Source: Olsenella sp. (GTDB lineage Bacteria; Actinomycetota; Coriobacteriia; Coriobacteriales; Atopobiaceae). From it: a stretch of DNA of 64,000 bases. The stretch is taken from positions 62,001-126,000 of the forward strand of contig JALCMG010000001.1 of NCBI GenBank assembly GCA_022648325.1, given 5' to 3'. This document shows, in pieces, positions 1 through 8,934 of the stretch. The translations under genes and the position numbers were made by a program. Below the pieces are notes generated by a model. That model worked only from the letters and a program-made list of their open reading frames with translations, had not been told where the DNA came from and made no database searches. Each line of letters starts with the position of its first letter. The first letter of the stretch is position 1.

Positions 1-498
1 GGGCATCCAGCACGCGCGCCAGATCGTCGGCCGAGAAGTGCGCAAGCCACTTCGCCTCATTCCGCGCGGCATCGAGCCACGCCTCAACAGCATCGATGCC
101 GAGAAGCCCGCGCCCGTCAAAGCAATGTGGCTGGAACATGAGTTCCGCCGGCACGTCCTGCGCCGAGAAGTACGTGTGGTTGCAGCCACCTCGCGCCAGG
201 CGTCCACCGTGGCGGCGGAGCGACGCTCCAGCGCCGCCCGGTGCCTCTCGAAGGCGCCAAGCGGGTCATCGTACGCAAGCACCGCGACCGCCGCAGGCTC
301 GTCCAGCGACCGAACGCCCAACACGTACGTCATCGATCCAAGCAGCTGTTCGGCCTCTCCCTCCCCAATCGAGGTCGACTCCCCTGCCGTGTAGAGCCAG
401 ACCAGCCGCGCAAATACCTGGGCTGCACCGCATCGGGCGCGGTCAAGGTCGTCGCACTCGGCGCTGGCACCGCCTGCCCCTGCAATCTCCCCGCTCAC
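1..498 (-). pseudogene. DUF6179-like protein, frameshifted and cut by the window edge
   Basis: The gene starts at GTG 498, inside a GTGA overlap with the upstream gene's TGA, behind a strong GGAGGAGG Shine-Dalgarno, so the pair is translationally coupled. The first ~105 codons read as a helical protein containing LYTAGESTSI and LAYDDPLGAFERHR. Near position 180 the frame breaks: continuity (NHTYFSAQDVPAELMFQPH, then GLLGIDAVEAWLDAARNEAK) is found only in the next frame, reached by one missing base after GAGGTGGCTGC. The resemblance to DUF6179, which commonly lies next to DUF6323, is from memory of the family and is tentative. The 3' end lies outside the window. The break could be a true mutation or a base-calling error. 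Confidence 0.5.
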
Positions 499-821
499 CA
501 GTCCTCCTCCACACGCCACGGGCTGTGCTCCCACGCGTCTTCTGTGTCCAGCTCGCTCGGCTCGCACACGTCCGCGGCAGTAAGTCCTAGCAACGCACCC
601 AAATCTCCCTGCGCTGCATCGAACGTCTCGCGCAGCGCCGCTGCCACGTGCGCGTCCGCCACACCCACGGGAACCTGATCGCGCAGCTCGTAGAAGGCGT
701 CTTGGATTGTCCCCAGCTGCTCGGCCAGGCAGTTCTGCTCGAGGTATGGCGAATCCGCAAACGCCTCAACAATCACCGAAAGGACGCCGCCGCCCAGCTC
801 GACGCGGCCGAGCGACCCCAA
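495..821 (-). pseudogene. DUF6323-like protein, probably 5'-truncated
   Basis: The frame encodes about 108 residues ending in EHSPWRVEEDW. The region from GGVLSVIVEAFADSPYLEQ onward looks like genuine protein, while the first ~10 residues are antisense to the AraC fragment on the other strand. The only start is a TTG at 821 without a clear ribosome-binding site. Both this gene and the opposite-strand AraC fragment lack their N-terminal parts and meet head to head near 800-825, as expected if a deletion removed both 5' ends. Function is unknown; the family name is tentative and rests partly on pairing with the downstream DUF6179-like gene. Confidence 0.45.
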
Positions 822-823
822 CC

Positions 824-1162
824 GAGCTTGAAGCTGACGAGTCGTTTGCCGCGCGGGTAAGGAGCGCGCTGGTAGAGATGCTGCCCGCCGGCGAGTGCGG
901 CGCGGATGACGTGGCGCGGCGCCTTGGCGTGAGCCGACGTACCCTGCAGCGCAAGCTCGGCGAGGAGGGGACCACGTTCCAGAAGCAGCTCAACCATACG
1001 CGCGAGCTTCTCGCCAAGCACTACCTGGGCACCACCGCCATGGGTACGGATCAGATTGCGTACCTGCTGGGATACCTGGAGCTCAACAGCTTCCTGCGCG
1101 CGTTCAACTCGTGGTGCGGCATGAGCCCTAGCGAGTGGCGGCGGCGCCACGCGTCGGACTAG
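824..1162 (+). pseudogene. AraC-family regulator, C-terminal HTH fragment
   Basis: About 112 residues form a complete AraC-type C-terminal DNA-binding domain: the first helix-turn-helix includes DVARRLGVSRRTLQRKLGEE, and the second region includes YLLGYLELNSFLRAFNSWCG followed by the closing SPSEWRRRH. The subtype with F-x-K-x-L-x-x-T-R-x-x-L-A belongs to regulators that normally carry a ~200-residue N-terminal sensor domain. No such domain is encoded upstream, where the DNA instead codes for the DUF6323-like protein on the other strand. No convincing start codon or ribosome-binding site precedes the conserved part, so this is most likely a remnant. Confidence 0.6.
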
Positions 1163-1189
1163 GGGTCACAAGGATTCAAACGATAGGAA

Positions 1190-1217
1190 GTGCCCCCGGC
1201 AGCGGACTGCCGGGGGC
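1190..1217 (+). terminator. Hairpin after the AraC fragment
   Basis: TGCCCCCGGCA, a 6-nt loop and its complement TGCCGGGGGC form a very stable stem 28 nt after the stop codon. Only a weak T-rich stretch follows (GATTTGG). Confidence 0.6.
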
Positions 1218-1247
1218 GATTTGGTACATCGGCACCGCCGTGTGTCA

Positions 1248-1390
1248 CGAAATGACGGTTGGTGGCAATTTTCGGGCAACTTCGTATGTATCACTGCACT
1301 TATAGCAATTCGTCTACCTGCGGTTCATCAATTATGTAACCGGTTTGTACTCGGGGGTACATCGTAAAATTGCCACCAACCGTCATTTCG
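1248..1390. repeat. 143-bp palindromic element with 25-bp perfect terminal inverted repeats (copy A)
   Basis: The ends contain CGAAATGACGGTTGGTGG and its exact complement, giving 25 matching base pairs around a ~93-bp interior. The interior aligns loosely with the elements at 18694-18822 and 20097-20224, including a central ACCTGCGG at about 1318. No coding capacity. The size and structure are MITE-like. It sits just downstream of the gene ending at 1408. Confidence 0.85.
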
Positions 1391-1407
1391 CGCCAACGCG
1401 TGTGTCG

Positions 1408-1938
1408 TTACGCCCTTCCAGTCACACTTTCAACGTGTTGCAGCTCGAAGCGCCAGCGCTGCTTGACCTCCGGGTACTTCTCGCAATCAACGGGCGAGAG
1501 GAACATCGTCTTTGGTCGCACCCAGAGCGAGCCGTCGCCGTAGAGCTTACAATATACCACGACCTCCTCGCCAGTCTCTGAGTCGCGTGCAACGTCCTCG
1601 ACAAGGTAGGAGTCGCCCTTGAAGTGACGGTAGATTCCGTGAATCACGAGAGGATTCTCGGCGGCGGGCTCGGTCGCAGTCGCGGGCGGCTGTACTGGCG
1701 CAGGAGCAGCCGGTGCCGCAGTCTCCACAACCGCCCTCGCCTCGAGCGCCTGCTCCAGGCACTCCCTCACGCGGCCCTTGCGCTTGCCGCACTTGGTGGC
1801 CGCACCGGTCATGCGTTTGACGTCCGCCATGCTTGCCGCGCTGGCATCCATTGCCGCCTCAATATCCGCCCTGGTCACGTGCTTGCAACCGCAGACAATT
1901 TCCTTTTTGGCGCCCTTGCCACCATACTTCTTGCCCAT
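1408..1938 (-). CDS. BFD-like [2Fe-2S] domain fused to DUF1653
   Basis: This 176-residue protein has two modules. Residues ~12-62 resemble a bacterioferritin-associated-ferredoxin-type domain: Cys16-x-Cys18, the VTRADIEAAM helix, then Cys50. The expected fourth ligand three residues after Cys50 is Arg53 (CGKR where CGxC would be usual), with Cys60 nearby as a possible substitute. A linker of ~35 Ala/Pro-rich residues follows. Residues ~98-153 form a DUF1653 domain (GIYRHFKGDSYLVEDVARDS, then LWVRPKTMFLSPV). DUF1653 is a small beta domain of unknown role, so the function is not assignable. The gene stands alone; the start at ATG 1938 matches the domain boundary. Confidence 0.8.
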   Translation of the reverse strand: MGKKYGGKGAKKEIVCGCKHVTRADIEAAMDASAASMADVKRMTGAATKCGKRKGRVRECLEQALEARAVVETAAPAAPAPVQPPATATEPAAENPLVIHGIYRHFKGDSYLVEDVARDSETGEEVVVYCKLYGDGSLWVRPKTMFLSPVDCEKYPEVKQRWRFELQHVESVTGRA

Positions 1939-2062
1939 GTCGCTCCCAATGTCGCGAACAGAACCATGATACTATTCTGCACAACTCAACATGCAACTGC
2001 ACGGTTGGTGCAGCAGCCGACATTACAATGGCCACGTACACCTTCAAGAATCAGGAGGCAGC

Positions 2063-2710
2063 ATGGGCAAGCCGCATCGGCCGGCACGCATCAAGGCAGC
2101 GCTCTTCGACTTCGATGGTACGCTCGCAGACACCGAGCGCTTTGGCATCGAGCTGGACGATGAAGCCTATGCCTACTATGGCATCACGCCGACGCCCGCC
2201 GAGAAGGCCTCACTCTCCGGCACCGACGGCTCAGAGTCCATTCCGGCACTCTTTTGTGCGCACGGCATGGAGGTAAGCGCCGGGGAGTTCTTCGCACACC
2301 GACGCCCGAGCGATATCATCTACCGGGAGCTTCCCATCAAGGCCACGCCCGGAGCTCGCGAGGTCATGCAGCTGCTGCGCTCGAACGGCGCCCGTGTTGC
2401 CGTGGTCTCGACCACGCGTCACTCGCTCGTGACAACGGCTCTCGGGCGCATTGGCCTAGCGGACCTCGTCGACCTCGTGGTTGGCGGAGATGACGTCGAG
2501 CACCACAAGCCAGACCCGAAACCGTACGCCCGCGCGCTCGAGGTGTTCGGCGTCGCACCCACGGACGCCGTAGCGTTCGAGGACTCTCCCTCGGGCGTGG
2601 CCTCGGCACAGGCAGCCGGCGTCTATACGCTTGGGTTCACGGGTTCCTGCGTGCCGCATGAGCTCCCGGCCGCAGACGAGCGCTTCGCCTCGTTCACCCA
2701 GCTAATGTAA
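2063..2710 (+). CDS. HAD-superfamily hydrolase (phosphoglycolate-phosphatase/beta-phosphoglucomutase-like)
   Basis: A 215-residue HAD hydrolase with all four motifs: the nucleophile loop DFDGTLAD (motif I, residues ~14-21), VVSTT (motif II), the lysine in HHKPDP (motif III) and FEDSPSG (motif IV). The helical cap between motifs I and II marks subclass I. It probably dephosphorylates a small phosphometabolite in the cytoplasm, but the substrate cannot be read from sequence. ATG 2063 was chosen over an upstream in-frame start at 1991 because AGGAGG sits at 2052-2057 with ideal spacing and homology begins just after it. Confidence 0.85.
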   Translation: MGKPHRPARIKAALFDFDGTLADTERFGIELDDEAYAYYGITPTPAEKASLSGTDGSESIPALFCAHGMEVSAGEFFAHRRPSDIIYRELPIKATPGAREVMQLLRSNGARVAVVSTTRHSLVTTALGRIGLADLVDLVVGGDDVEHHKPDPKPYARALEVFGVAPTDAVAFEDSPSGVASAQAAGVYTLGFTGSCVPHELPAADERFASFTQLM

Positions 2711-2784
2711 GGCGGTCCGTGGCAAGGCCGCCCTTGGCAAAGCGACCCGTGCCATTGCCATCACCTGCGCACCATGGGAGACAA

Positions 2785-4169
2785 TCACGCCCCCTGGAAT
2801 CTCACCTCGAGGACAAAGCGGCAGTACCGCGTGAGCGGAATCGAGCCGCGGCCCGTTACGGCGCAGACTATATGGACAGTCCCCGGCGGACTCCCCTCCG
2901 GTATGCGCACCAGAGCGCTTTGCCCGTCCTCACCCGGAAGCACGGAAGCGCTGATTCCGCATGCGCCAGCCTCTGGGTAACAGAACCAATGGGAATCGAA
3001 GCCGTGGCCGTCCGGGTCTTGCACCGTGACCCCGATGGGGACCTCCTGCCCAGGCAAGACGGAACGGGCTTGCCCAGTGCCATCGACAACCGGCGGATGA
3101 CAGCACGCAGCTCGATCTGCCGTCGACGTCCACGCCATGCGAGCGGCGAAGTCGTTTTGGAAGTCCCCGCGCCAACGCCAGATGGTCGCCTGCGGCGAGC
3201 GATGACGCAGCCCGTCAACGCCCATGACCTCGTCCGGCGATGCCGTCCAAACTGCGTTGTCCTCGCCATCCGGCACCCGCCACTCGTACCTCCCTCCTCA
3301 TCCCCCAAAGTCCGGGTACTCGGAGCAGTTAAGCCCGTTCGAAATGAGCCCAAGGTACGAGGGGGTATCGCCCTCCAAGATAAAGCGAGTCTGCGGATAC
3401 AAGCGGCCAAGAGGCGAGACCGACCTGACGTACGTGCGGACCCAGCCCTTGCTCACCAGGTCGAAGTCTGCGCCGGAGAACCCCTTTGTCCTCCTGATTC
3501 CATCCTCGCTGCCGTGCGCGTTCCTATCGGTAGAAATCCCAGGCCACGCGGCACGCCAGTAGTCCTTGGTCCCCGACGAGTCCGGCTGGGATGGGGTCAC
3601 GATGTAGGAGAGCCTCTCCCCATAGCACCTTCTCATCCATGGCCCGGAAAAGTCCTGGTCAGAGATGGAATGGATACGCAGCTTCCCCAGAACTGCATCG
3701 AAGTCCGCGGGGCGGAGCTCGCGCTCCAGATCCCAGAGCGCTTGCGCGAGGACGCTCATGCCACCCCAGCCGCAGACCCAGAGCGGCCGAGGGTCATCCC
3801 GTAGGAGGGCGCGTTTCACAAGCGCCACGCCCTCATTTCCGGAGAGCGATACATCGGCAAAGCCCCTGCCCTCCCCTTCGCCAAAGCAGGGATGCCCGCC
3901 GCAGTCACCGCATGCAGCTCGCCTGCCTCGGGATAGCCATCGGCGTGGCGAGCAAGGTTGTCCCGCACCTTCTCGTAGCCATCGATGACCCGATGGATGA
4001 GCAGGGCGTTTTTCTGGGTCTCTCGCTTCACGAAGCAGGACGTTGCTGCAATGAGCCCCTCTATCTCGATGTCGTTTGAGTAGAGAAGCAGCCTCACGAG
4101 GGACTGGATGTCGTCGACCTCGATGCCCCGGACGATGTCCGTCAGGACTATGCAGCGCGTCCCTCCCAT
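2785..4169 (-). pseudogene. DUF1593 nucleoside-hydrolase-like protein, broken by a frameshift and a nonsense codon
   Basis: Three blocks align in order with DUF1593 proteins (nucleoside-hydrolase fold plus C-terminal beta domain). The N-block starts at ATG 4169 with CIVLTDI, EVDDIQSLVRLLLYSND and the A-x-x-H-A-D-G-Y-P region. The middle block has RDDPRPLWVCGWGG. The C-block ends FVLEVRFQGA. A frameshift near 3895-3900 separates the first two: the in-frame continuation would be PCFGEGEGRGFADVSLSGNE. An in-frame TGA at 3298-3300 stands where the context DFGG-x-GGRYEW suggests a conserved Trp (TGG to TGA). The gene begins 8 nt after the GH3 stop and is the last of the glycosidase operon. It is unlikely to make an active enzyme. 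Confidence 0.75.
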
Positions 4170-4176
4170 CGTCTCG

Positions 4177-6549
4177 CTACCCCCTGTGCCACGGCGCGTG
4201 GCCGTTAGCCAGGTTGAGAAGCGCGTGCGCAACGCCCTCGGGCATGGCGCCGCCGGAGCAGTTCACCAGGCCAAACAGCGCACACCCCGCGCTCGACGCA
4301 ATCGACATGCGGCACTGCGGATCTGTTGGATCGTCATACTGGCGCTCGACCGCGCCCTTGATCTGGTTTGCCACAAAGCGGCAGGTACCGGAGGTCTTCG
4401 CCATCTCGAGCAGCGAGTCCGTCTCGTCGTACGTACCCTTGGTATGGTGCGCCTCCGGCGGGATTGCCCTGCCGAGAAGAACGCGGAAGTCCGCCTCGGT
4501 GGGCTTGCCCTTGAGCGTGCGATACCAGGTACTCGAGAACTTGCCAGGGGCCACGATACCCTTGCCGGCAACGTCCAGCGTGCCACGCAGCCTCACATCC
4601 TCAACCGAGGAGCCAACGAGCACCTGGTAGGTGCCACCAACGACCTTCCACCCGTCATCCCACACCGAGAGGCTCTTCTCGTCCAGCTCCACGCTCACGC
4701 GGCGGGTCTCGCCCGGCGCCAGCTCGACGCGCGCGAAGCCCGCAAGCTCGACGCTCGGATGCGGAAGCCCGCCCGTAGGTGCCCCTACGTAGACCTGTGC
4801 CACCTCGGCACCCGCCACCTTCCCCGCGTTGGTGATGTCAAAGCTCACCGTACGGCTGGCGGCATCCACCGCAAGCCGGTCGTACGCAAAGCTCGTGTAG
4901 GAGAGCCCGTGCCCAAAGCAGTGCGCCACGGGCACGTTCGCCGTCTGGTAGTACCGGTATCCCACGAAGACGCTCTCGCGGTATTGCGACTGGCGGTGCG
5001 GCTCGCCCCAGCACTCCGCGCACGGAGCGTCATCCGCCCGCATCGGCCAGGTCTCGGGCAGCTTGCCCGAGGGGTTTACCGTGCCCTCAAGCACGTCGAC
5101 CGTCGCCTCGGCCCCAGCCTCGCCGCCAAGGCCCACGTAGACCACCGCAGCAACATCGGCTTCCCAAGGCAGCTCGACCGGGCTTCCGCACTGGAGAACC
5201 ACCACCGTGTGCGGATTGGCGGCTGCCACAGCGGCCACCAGGCGATTCATGCCCTCGGGCAGGCGCATGTCCGTGCGGTCATACCCCTCGGACTCGATGG
5301 TCTCGGGAAGACCAGCCACCACGACGGCAACCTCCGCGTCGCGGGCAACCCGCACGGCCTCCGCTACCAGCGCGTCGTTCGTCTCGCCCGTGCGCGCGTC
5401 GTAGCCGGGGGCATAGCTCCAGCCAGGGCGCAGCTCGCGCATGGTAGCAACATGCCGAGCGTTGATGTGGCTCGAGCCACCGCCCTGGTAACGGGGCTTA
5501 ACGGACATTTCGCCAATGAGCGCCACGTGGGCGCCGGCCGCAAGCGGCAGCGTGCCATCGTTGGCGAGAAGCACGTGCCCCTCGGCAGCAACTCGTCGCG
5601 CGACCTCGCGGTTTGTGGCCACGTCCACTGCGGACGGATCGGCACCGCCGGCGTGCGCAATGGCGAGCGCCGCCAGCCTACAGGCGCTCTCGCGCACGTG
5701 CTCCTCGTGTAGCGTGCCAGAATCCAGCGCGATTGCGGCCTGCTTCTGAAGGTGCTTCCCACCGCCAGGCATGGCCAGGTCGCAACCGGCCTCGTAGGCG
5801 GCACCGCGGTCGTGCATGCCGCCCCAGTCCGTGACAACGACGCTGTCAAAGCCCCACTCGTCGCGCAGGATCTCGCGCAGGAGGTGGCGGTTGTCGCTGC
5901 AGTAGATGCCGTTGAGCATCACGTAGGCGCTCATCACCATCTGCGGCTTGGCGTCGCGCACCACCATCTCGAAGGCGCGCAGGTAGATCTCACGCAGGGT
6001 GCGCTCGTCCACCAGGCTGTCGTTCGAGAAGCGCTTGTACTCCTGCGAGTTCACGGCAAAGTGCTTGACGCACGAGCCGGTTCCGGTAGACTGCACGCCG
6101 CGTACGTGGCTTGTGGCGAGGGTACCCGCAAGCAGGGGGTCTTCCGAGAAGTACTCGAAGTTCCGACCGCAGAGCGGGCTCCGCTTGATGTTGAGCCCAG
6201 GTCCCAGCACCACGTCCACGCCCATCGAGCACGCCTCGCGCCCAATGGCCGCACCCATCTTCTCCACAAGCTGCGGGTCCCACGTGGCCGCAGCCGTTGC
6301 CAGCGCAGGGAAGCACGTGGCGGGCTCCGAGATGACCATGCCCTTGGCGTCGGTCCCGGGCTTCTGGTAGCGCAGGCCCGAGGGGCCGTCGCTCACGGTG
6401 AGCGCCGGCAAGCCAGCCTCCGGGTACGCCTTCGTGCGCCAGAAGTCGGCGCCAACGCCCAGGTCAAGCAGCTGGTCTCGGCCAAGCTTGGCCACGGCCT
6501 CGTCCGCGGCGCTCTTGGCGCCCTCGTTTGAAGTTCTCACTTGGTCCAT
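4177..6549 (-). CDS. Glycoside hydrolase family 3 beta-glucosidase-like enzyme
   Basis: At 790 residues this has the full GH3 layout: an N-terminal TIM barrel (residues ~25-300) with the nucleophile aspartate in VVTDWGG, an alpha/beta sandwich containing KHFAVNSQE upstream and VVVVAGLPETIESEGYDR further on, and a C-terminal fibronectin-III-like domain (GAEVAQVYVG, ELAGFARVELAPGE). It lacks a signal peptide, so it should hydrolyse imported glycosides in the cytoplasm. The residues after ~710 form an extra tail of ~80 amino acids. It is the only member of the 2.8-13.1 kb operon whose frame is intact. Substrate is not determinable; beta-glucosides or flavonoid glycosides fit the neighbouring rhamnosidase. 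Confidence 0.85.
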   Translation of the reverse strand: MDQVRTSNEGAKSAADEAVAKLGRDQLLDLGVGADFWRTKAYPEAGLPALTVSDGPSGLRYQKPGTDAKGMVISEPATCFPALATAAATWDPQLVEKMGAAIGREACSMGVDVVLGPGLNIKRSPLCGRNFEYFSEDPLLAGTLATSHVRGVQSTGTGSCVKHFAVNSQEYKRFSNDSLVDERTLREIYLRAFEMVVRDAKPQMVMSAYVMLNGIYCSDNRHLLREILRDEWGFDSVVVTDWGGMHDRGAAYEAGCDLAMPGGGKHLQKQAAIALDSGTLHEEHVRESACRLAALAIAHAGGADPSAVDVATNREVARRVAAEGHVLLANDGTLPLAAGAHVALIGEMSVKPRYQGGGSSHINARHVATMRELRPGWSYAPGYDARTGETNDALVAEAVRVARDAEVAVVVAGLPETIESEGYDRTDMRLPEGMNRLVAAVAAANPHTVVVLQCGSPVELPWEADVAAVVYVGLGGEAGAEATVDVLEGTVNPSGKLPETWPMRADDAPCAECWGEPHRQSQYRESVFVGYRYYQTANVPVAHCFGHGLSYTSFAYDRLAVDAASRTVSFDITNAGKVAGAEVAQVYVGAPTGGLPHPSVELAGFARVELAPGETRRVSVELDEKSLSVWDDGWKVVGGTYQVLVGSSVEDVRLRGTLDVAGKGIVAPGKFSSTWYRTLKGKPTEADFRVLLGRAIPPEAHHTKGTYDETDSLLEMAKTSGTCRFVANQIKGAVERQYDDPTDPQCRMSIASSAGCALFGLVNCSGGAMPEGVAHALLNLANGHAPWHRG

Positions 6550-6663
6550 CTCATTTCCCCTCGGATACCCTTTGTTCCCCTGCAGACGCTATCTCCACCC
6601 GAGCCACATCGCCCGAGAGCACGTCCCTGGCCACAAGCCTACAACCGGCTGACGCAAGGGGCA

Positions 6664-8934
6664 TCACGACGGTAAGCGCATGTCCAAAGTAGGTCGTGCA
6701 CCCGTGTGAGAGGAACAACCCTCGGACCGCAGCCGGGCAGAGCCAAGGCCCAGGAGCACGCCGCCCTCCACGTCCACCTCGATCCTGGCGTCTGCGTTCG
6801 ACTCGATGTTCCCGTCCGCGTCCGCAAGGTCGATGGACACGAACGCCAGGCGACCGGGACCCGCGTGGTCCTGAACGGTTGCCGAGAGTCTCGCCGCATC
6901 AGCGGAGGCAATGGAGGAGCGCCCAACCTCTCGACCGCTGCCGTCGAGAGCCACTGCCGTGACCGTCCCCGGCTGGTACTCGCATTCGAACCGCGCGACC
7001 CCGGAGCAGACCCTCCTCGTCCCAACGGGCTCGCCATTGAGCAGCAGCGCGACCGATTCCGCACTGCTATACACCTCAACGTGCGCGGTTCTGTCCTCAC
7101 AGCCCTTCCATCCCCAGCTGGGCAGGGCGTCGGTCGACCGCCATCTGTTCCGGGCTACCCTGCCCGTGCGGTTAAGCGGGCGGACGCAGATTTGCGGCTG
7201 AGCATCCAGCCCCCAGGCGGCTCGCGCAAGGAAGAGCTCACCGTTGGGATTGCCCAGGATGTCGAAGGCGCCGGTATCCGCCAGCAACCAGGGGTACGGC
7301 TTGTCGAAGCTCCTCCCGTCTGGCTCACAGGTCCAGGCGCCAAGCCCCGCCTCCCCCAGGTAGTCCCATGCCGTCCACATGAAGTCGCCGATGACGTTGG
7401 GAAGCCTCTTCACGAGCTGCCAGTTGCGGTAGATGTCTCCCGGGGGGTCTTGGTTCCCATAATCACCCTCTTGGGGTGGAGGCGCGCGTCCTTCTCGTAG
7501 CGGCTCGTCCCATAGTTGTAGCCAGCCACGTCGAGAAGGTCAAAGAATGGGCTCGACACCTTGTCTGCATAGCGCGAGCGAGCGACCATGTCGGTTCCCT
7601 TGCTGCTCAGGTTCTGGAGCATGTTGAACGCCGTCGAGCTCATGCCTTGGGGCCTGGTCTGGCCTTCCGTCTCGCCCTGGTCTTTCTCCGCCCCATCATA
7701 CAGGCCGTGCCCGCTTTTTGACATGGCGGCAATGACCAGGTTAAACCCACAGGTCACGAACCTCGATGAGTCATCTCTGCGCACGCGCTCGACAACCTCT
7801 CGCGCCACCTCCATGCCTCCCTGCATCACTAGCTCCGAGAGTTCGTTCCCAATCGAGTACCCAATCACGCAGGGGTGGTTGAAGTCGCGTGAGACCATGG
7901 CGTCGATGTCTTTCCGCCATCCGCCCCTCCACGACCCAGCGTAGTCGTGCCCGCTCTTGTGCTGGAACCACATGTCCCATGCCTCGTCAAGAACATAGAC
8001 CCCAAGCTCGTCACATGCGTCAAGGAGCGCCCTGTTGGCAGGGTTGTGCGCGCTCCGGATGGCGTTGTACCCAGCCTTCTTAATCAGCTCGACCCTGCGA
8101 TACTCGGCGTCGTCGAACGCCGCAGATCCAAGCACGCCGAGGTCTTGGTGGACGCAGTCCCCACGGAGAAGAACCTCCCTCCCGTTCACCCGCAGCCCCT
8201 CGCCTGGCAGAACGGACACATCGCGAATCCCAAAGCGAACCTCCGCCTGATCGGGTGCTCCGTCTCTCCCACACGTGACCCTGCAGAGGTAGAGGTTGGG
8301 GCGTTCGTCGCTCCATGGCTCCGCGCCGCCCAGCTCGATCACGGGAGACGCGCCGCTTCCAGTCCCCAGGAGCGTATCCCCGTCGAAGACTTCCACATGG
8401 ACGTCTGTGCCGGCAGGGACATCCACCCGCACGCGGACTCGCGCCGGCTTGGCCGAGACCGTCTGGATCCTCACATCCCAAGGTGCAACGTGGCAGTCGC
8501 GCGACCCCTCCCAAAGCCACGCGGGGCGATAGATGCCTGCCCCCGTATACCAGTGCGAATCAGGCTGCTGGGCATTAGAGCAGGAGACCTCGAGAGAGTG
8601 GGGGTGCCCCGTCGGCGAGCTCTCTGGAGACGTCGACCACAAACGGTGCGTACCCGTAGCCGTGCGAGGCTACCGTGCGGCCGTCGAGGCGCACGACGGC
8701 GTCACGATACACGCCCTCGAACTCGAGGAGCACGCACCCGCCCCGACGCTTCGCGCAAATAGCTCGCCGGTAGGTATAGGTCCCGCCCTCAAAGTATCCC
8801 TGCACGCTGCCAGACGGCGCCCCCGCAGACCTCGGTGCCCCGAGCATGCCGTCATGCGGGATGATGACCGACTCAAAGCCGTCGTCGCCTCCACGCGAGA
8901 AGAGCCAGCCATGTGACAGCGATTCCCTAAGCAC
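6664..8934 (-). pseudogene. Glycoside hydrolase family 2, broken by two frameshifts and with an altered nucleophile
   Basis: Three successive frame segments together give a GH2 protein of ~755 residues. The sugar-binding domain starts at GTG 8934 (RESLSHGWLFSRGG, WYTGAGIYRP after the break); the barrel carries the acid/base region YSIGNELSE; a C-terminal region follows. The first frameshift lies at ~8600-8615 next to G4/C5 runs. The second lies in a C6 run at ~7436-7441: restoring one C joins GTKTPP to GDIYRNWQLVKRLP. The expected nucleophile motif G-S/T-E-T reads GTKT, an AAG codon where GAG would be needed. The start overlaps the end of the GH78 gene by 8 nt. An inactive relic is the simplest reading; sequencing error could explain the indels but not the Glu-to-Lys change. 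Confidence 0.75.

Noticed and set aside
3298..3300. Recoding of TGA as tryptophan or selenocysteine
   Set aside because: TGA is a normal stop for many genes in the window, Trp is otherwise TGG, and no SECIS-like hairpin is evident.
4108..5712. 534-codon plus-strand frame opposite GH3
   Set aside because: Antisense shadow; the GH3 motifs are on the minus strand.
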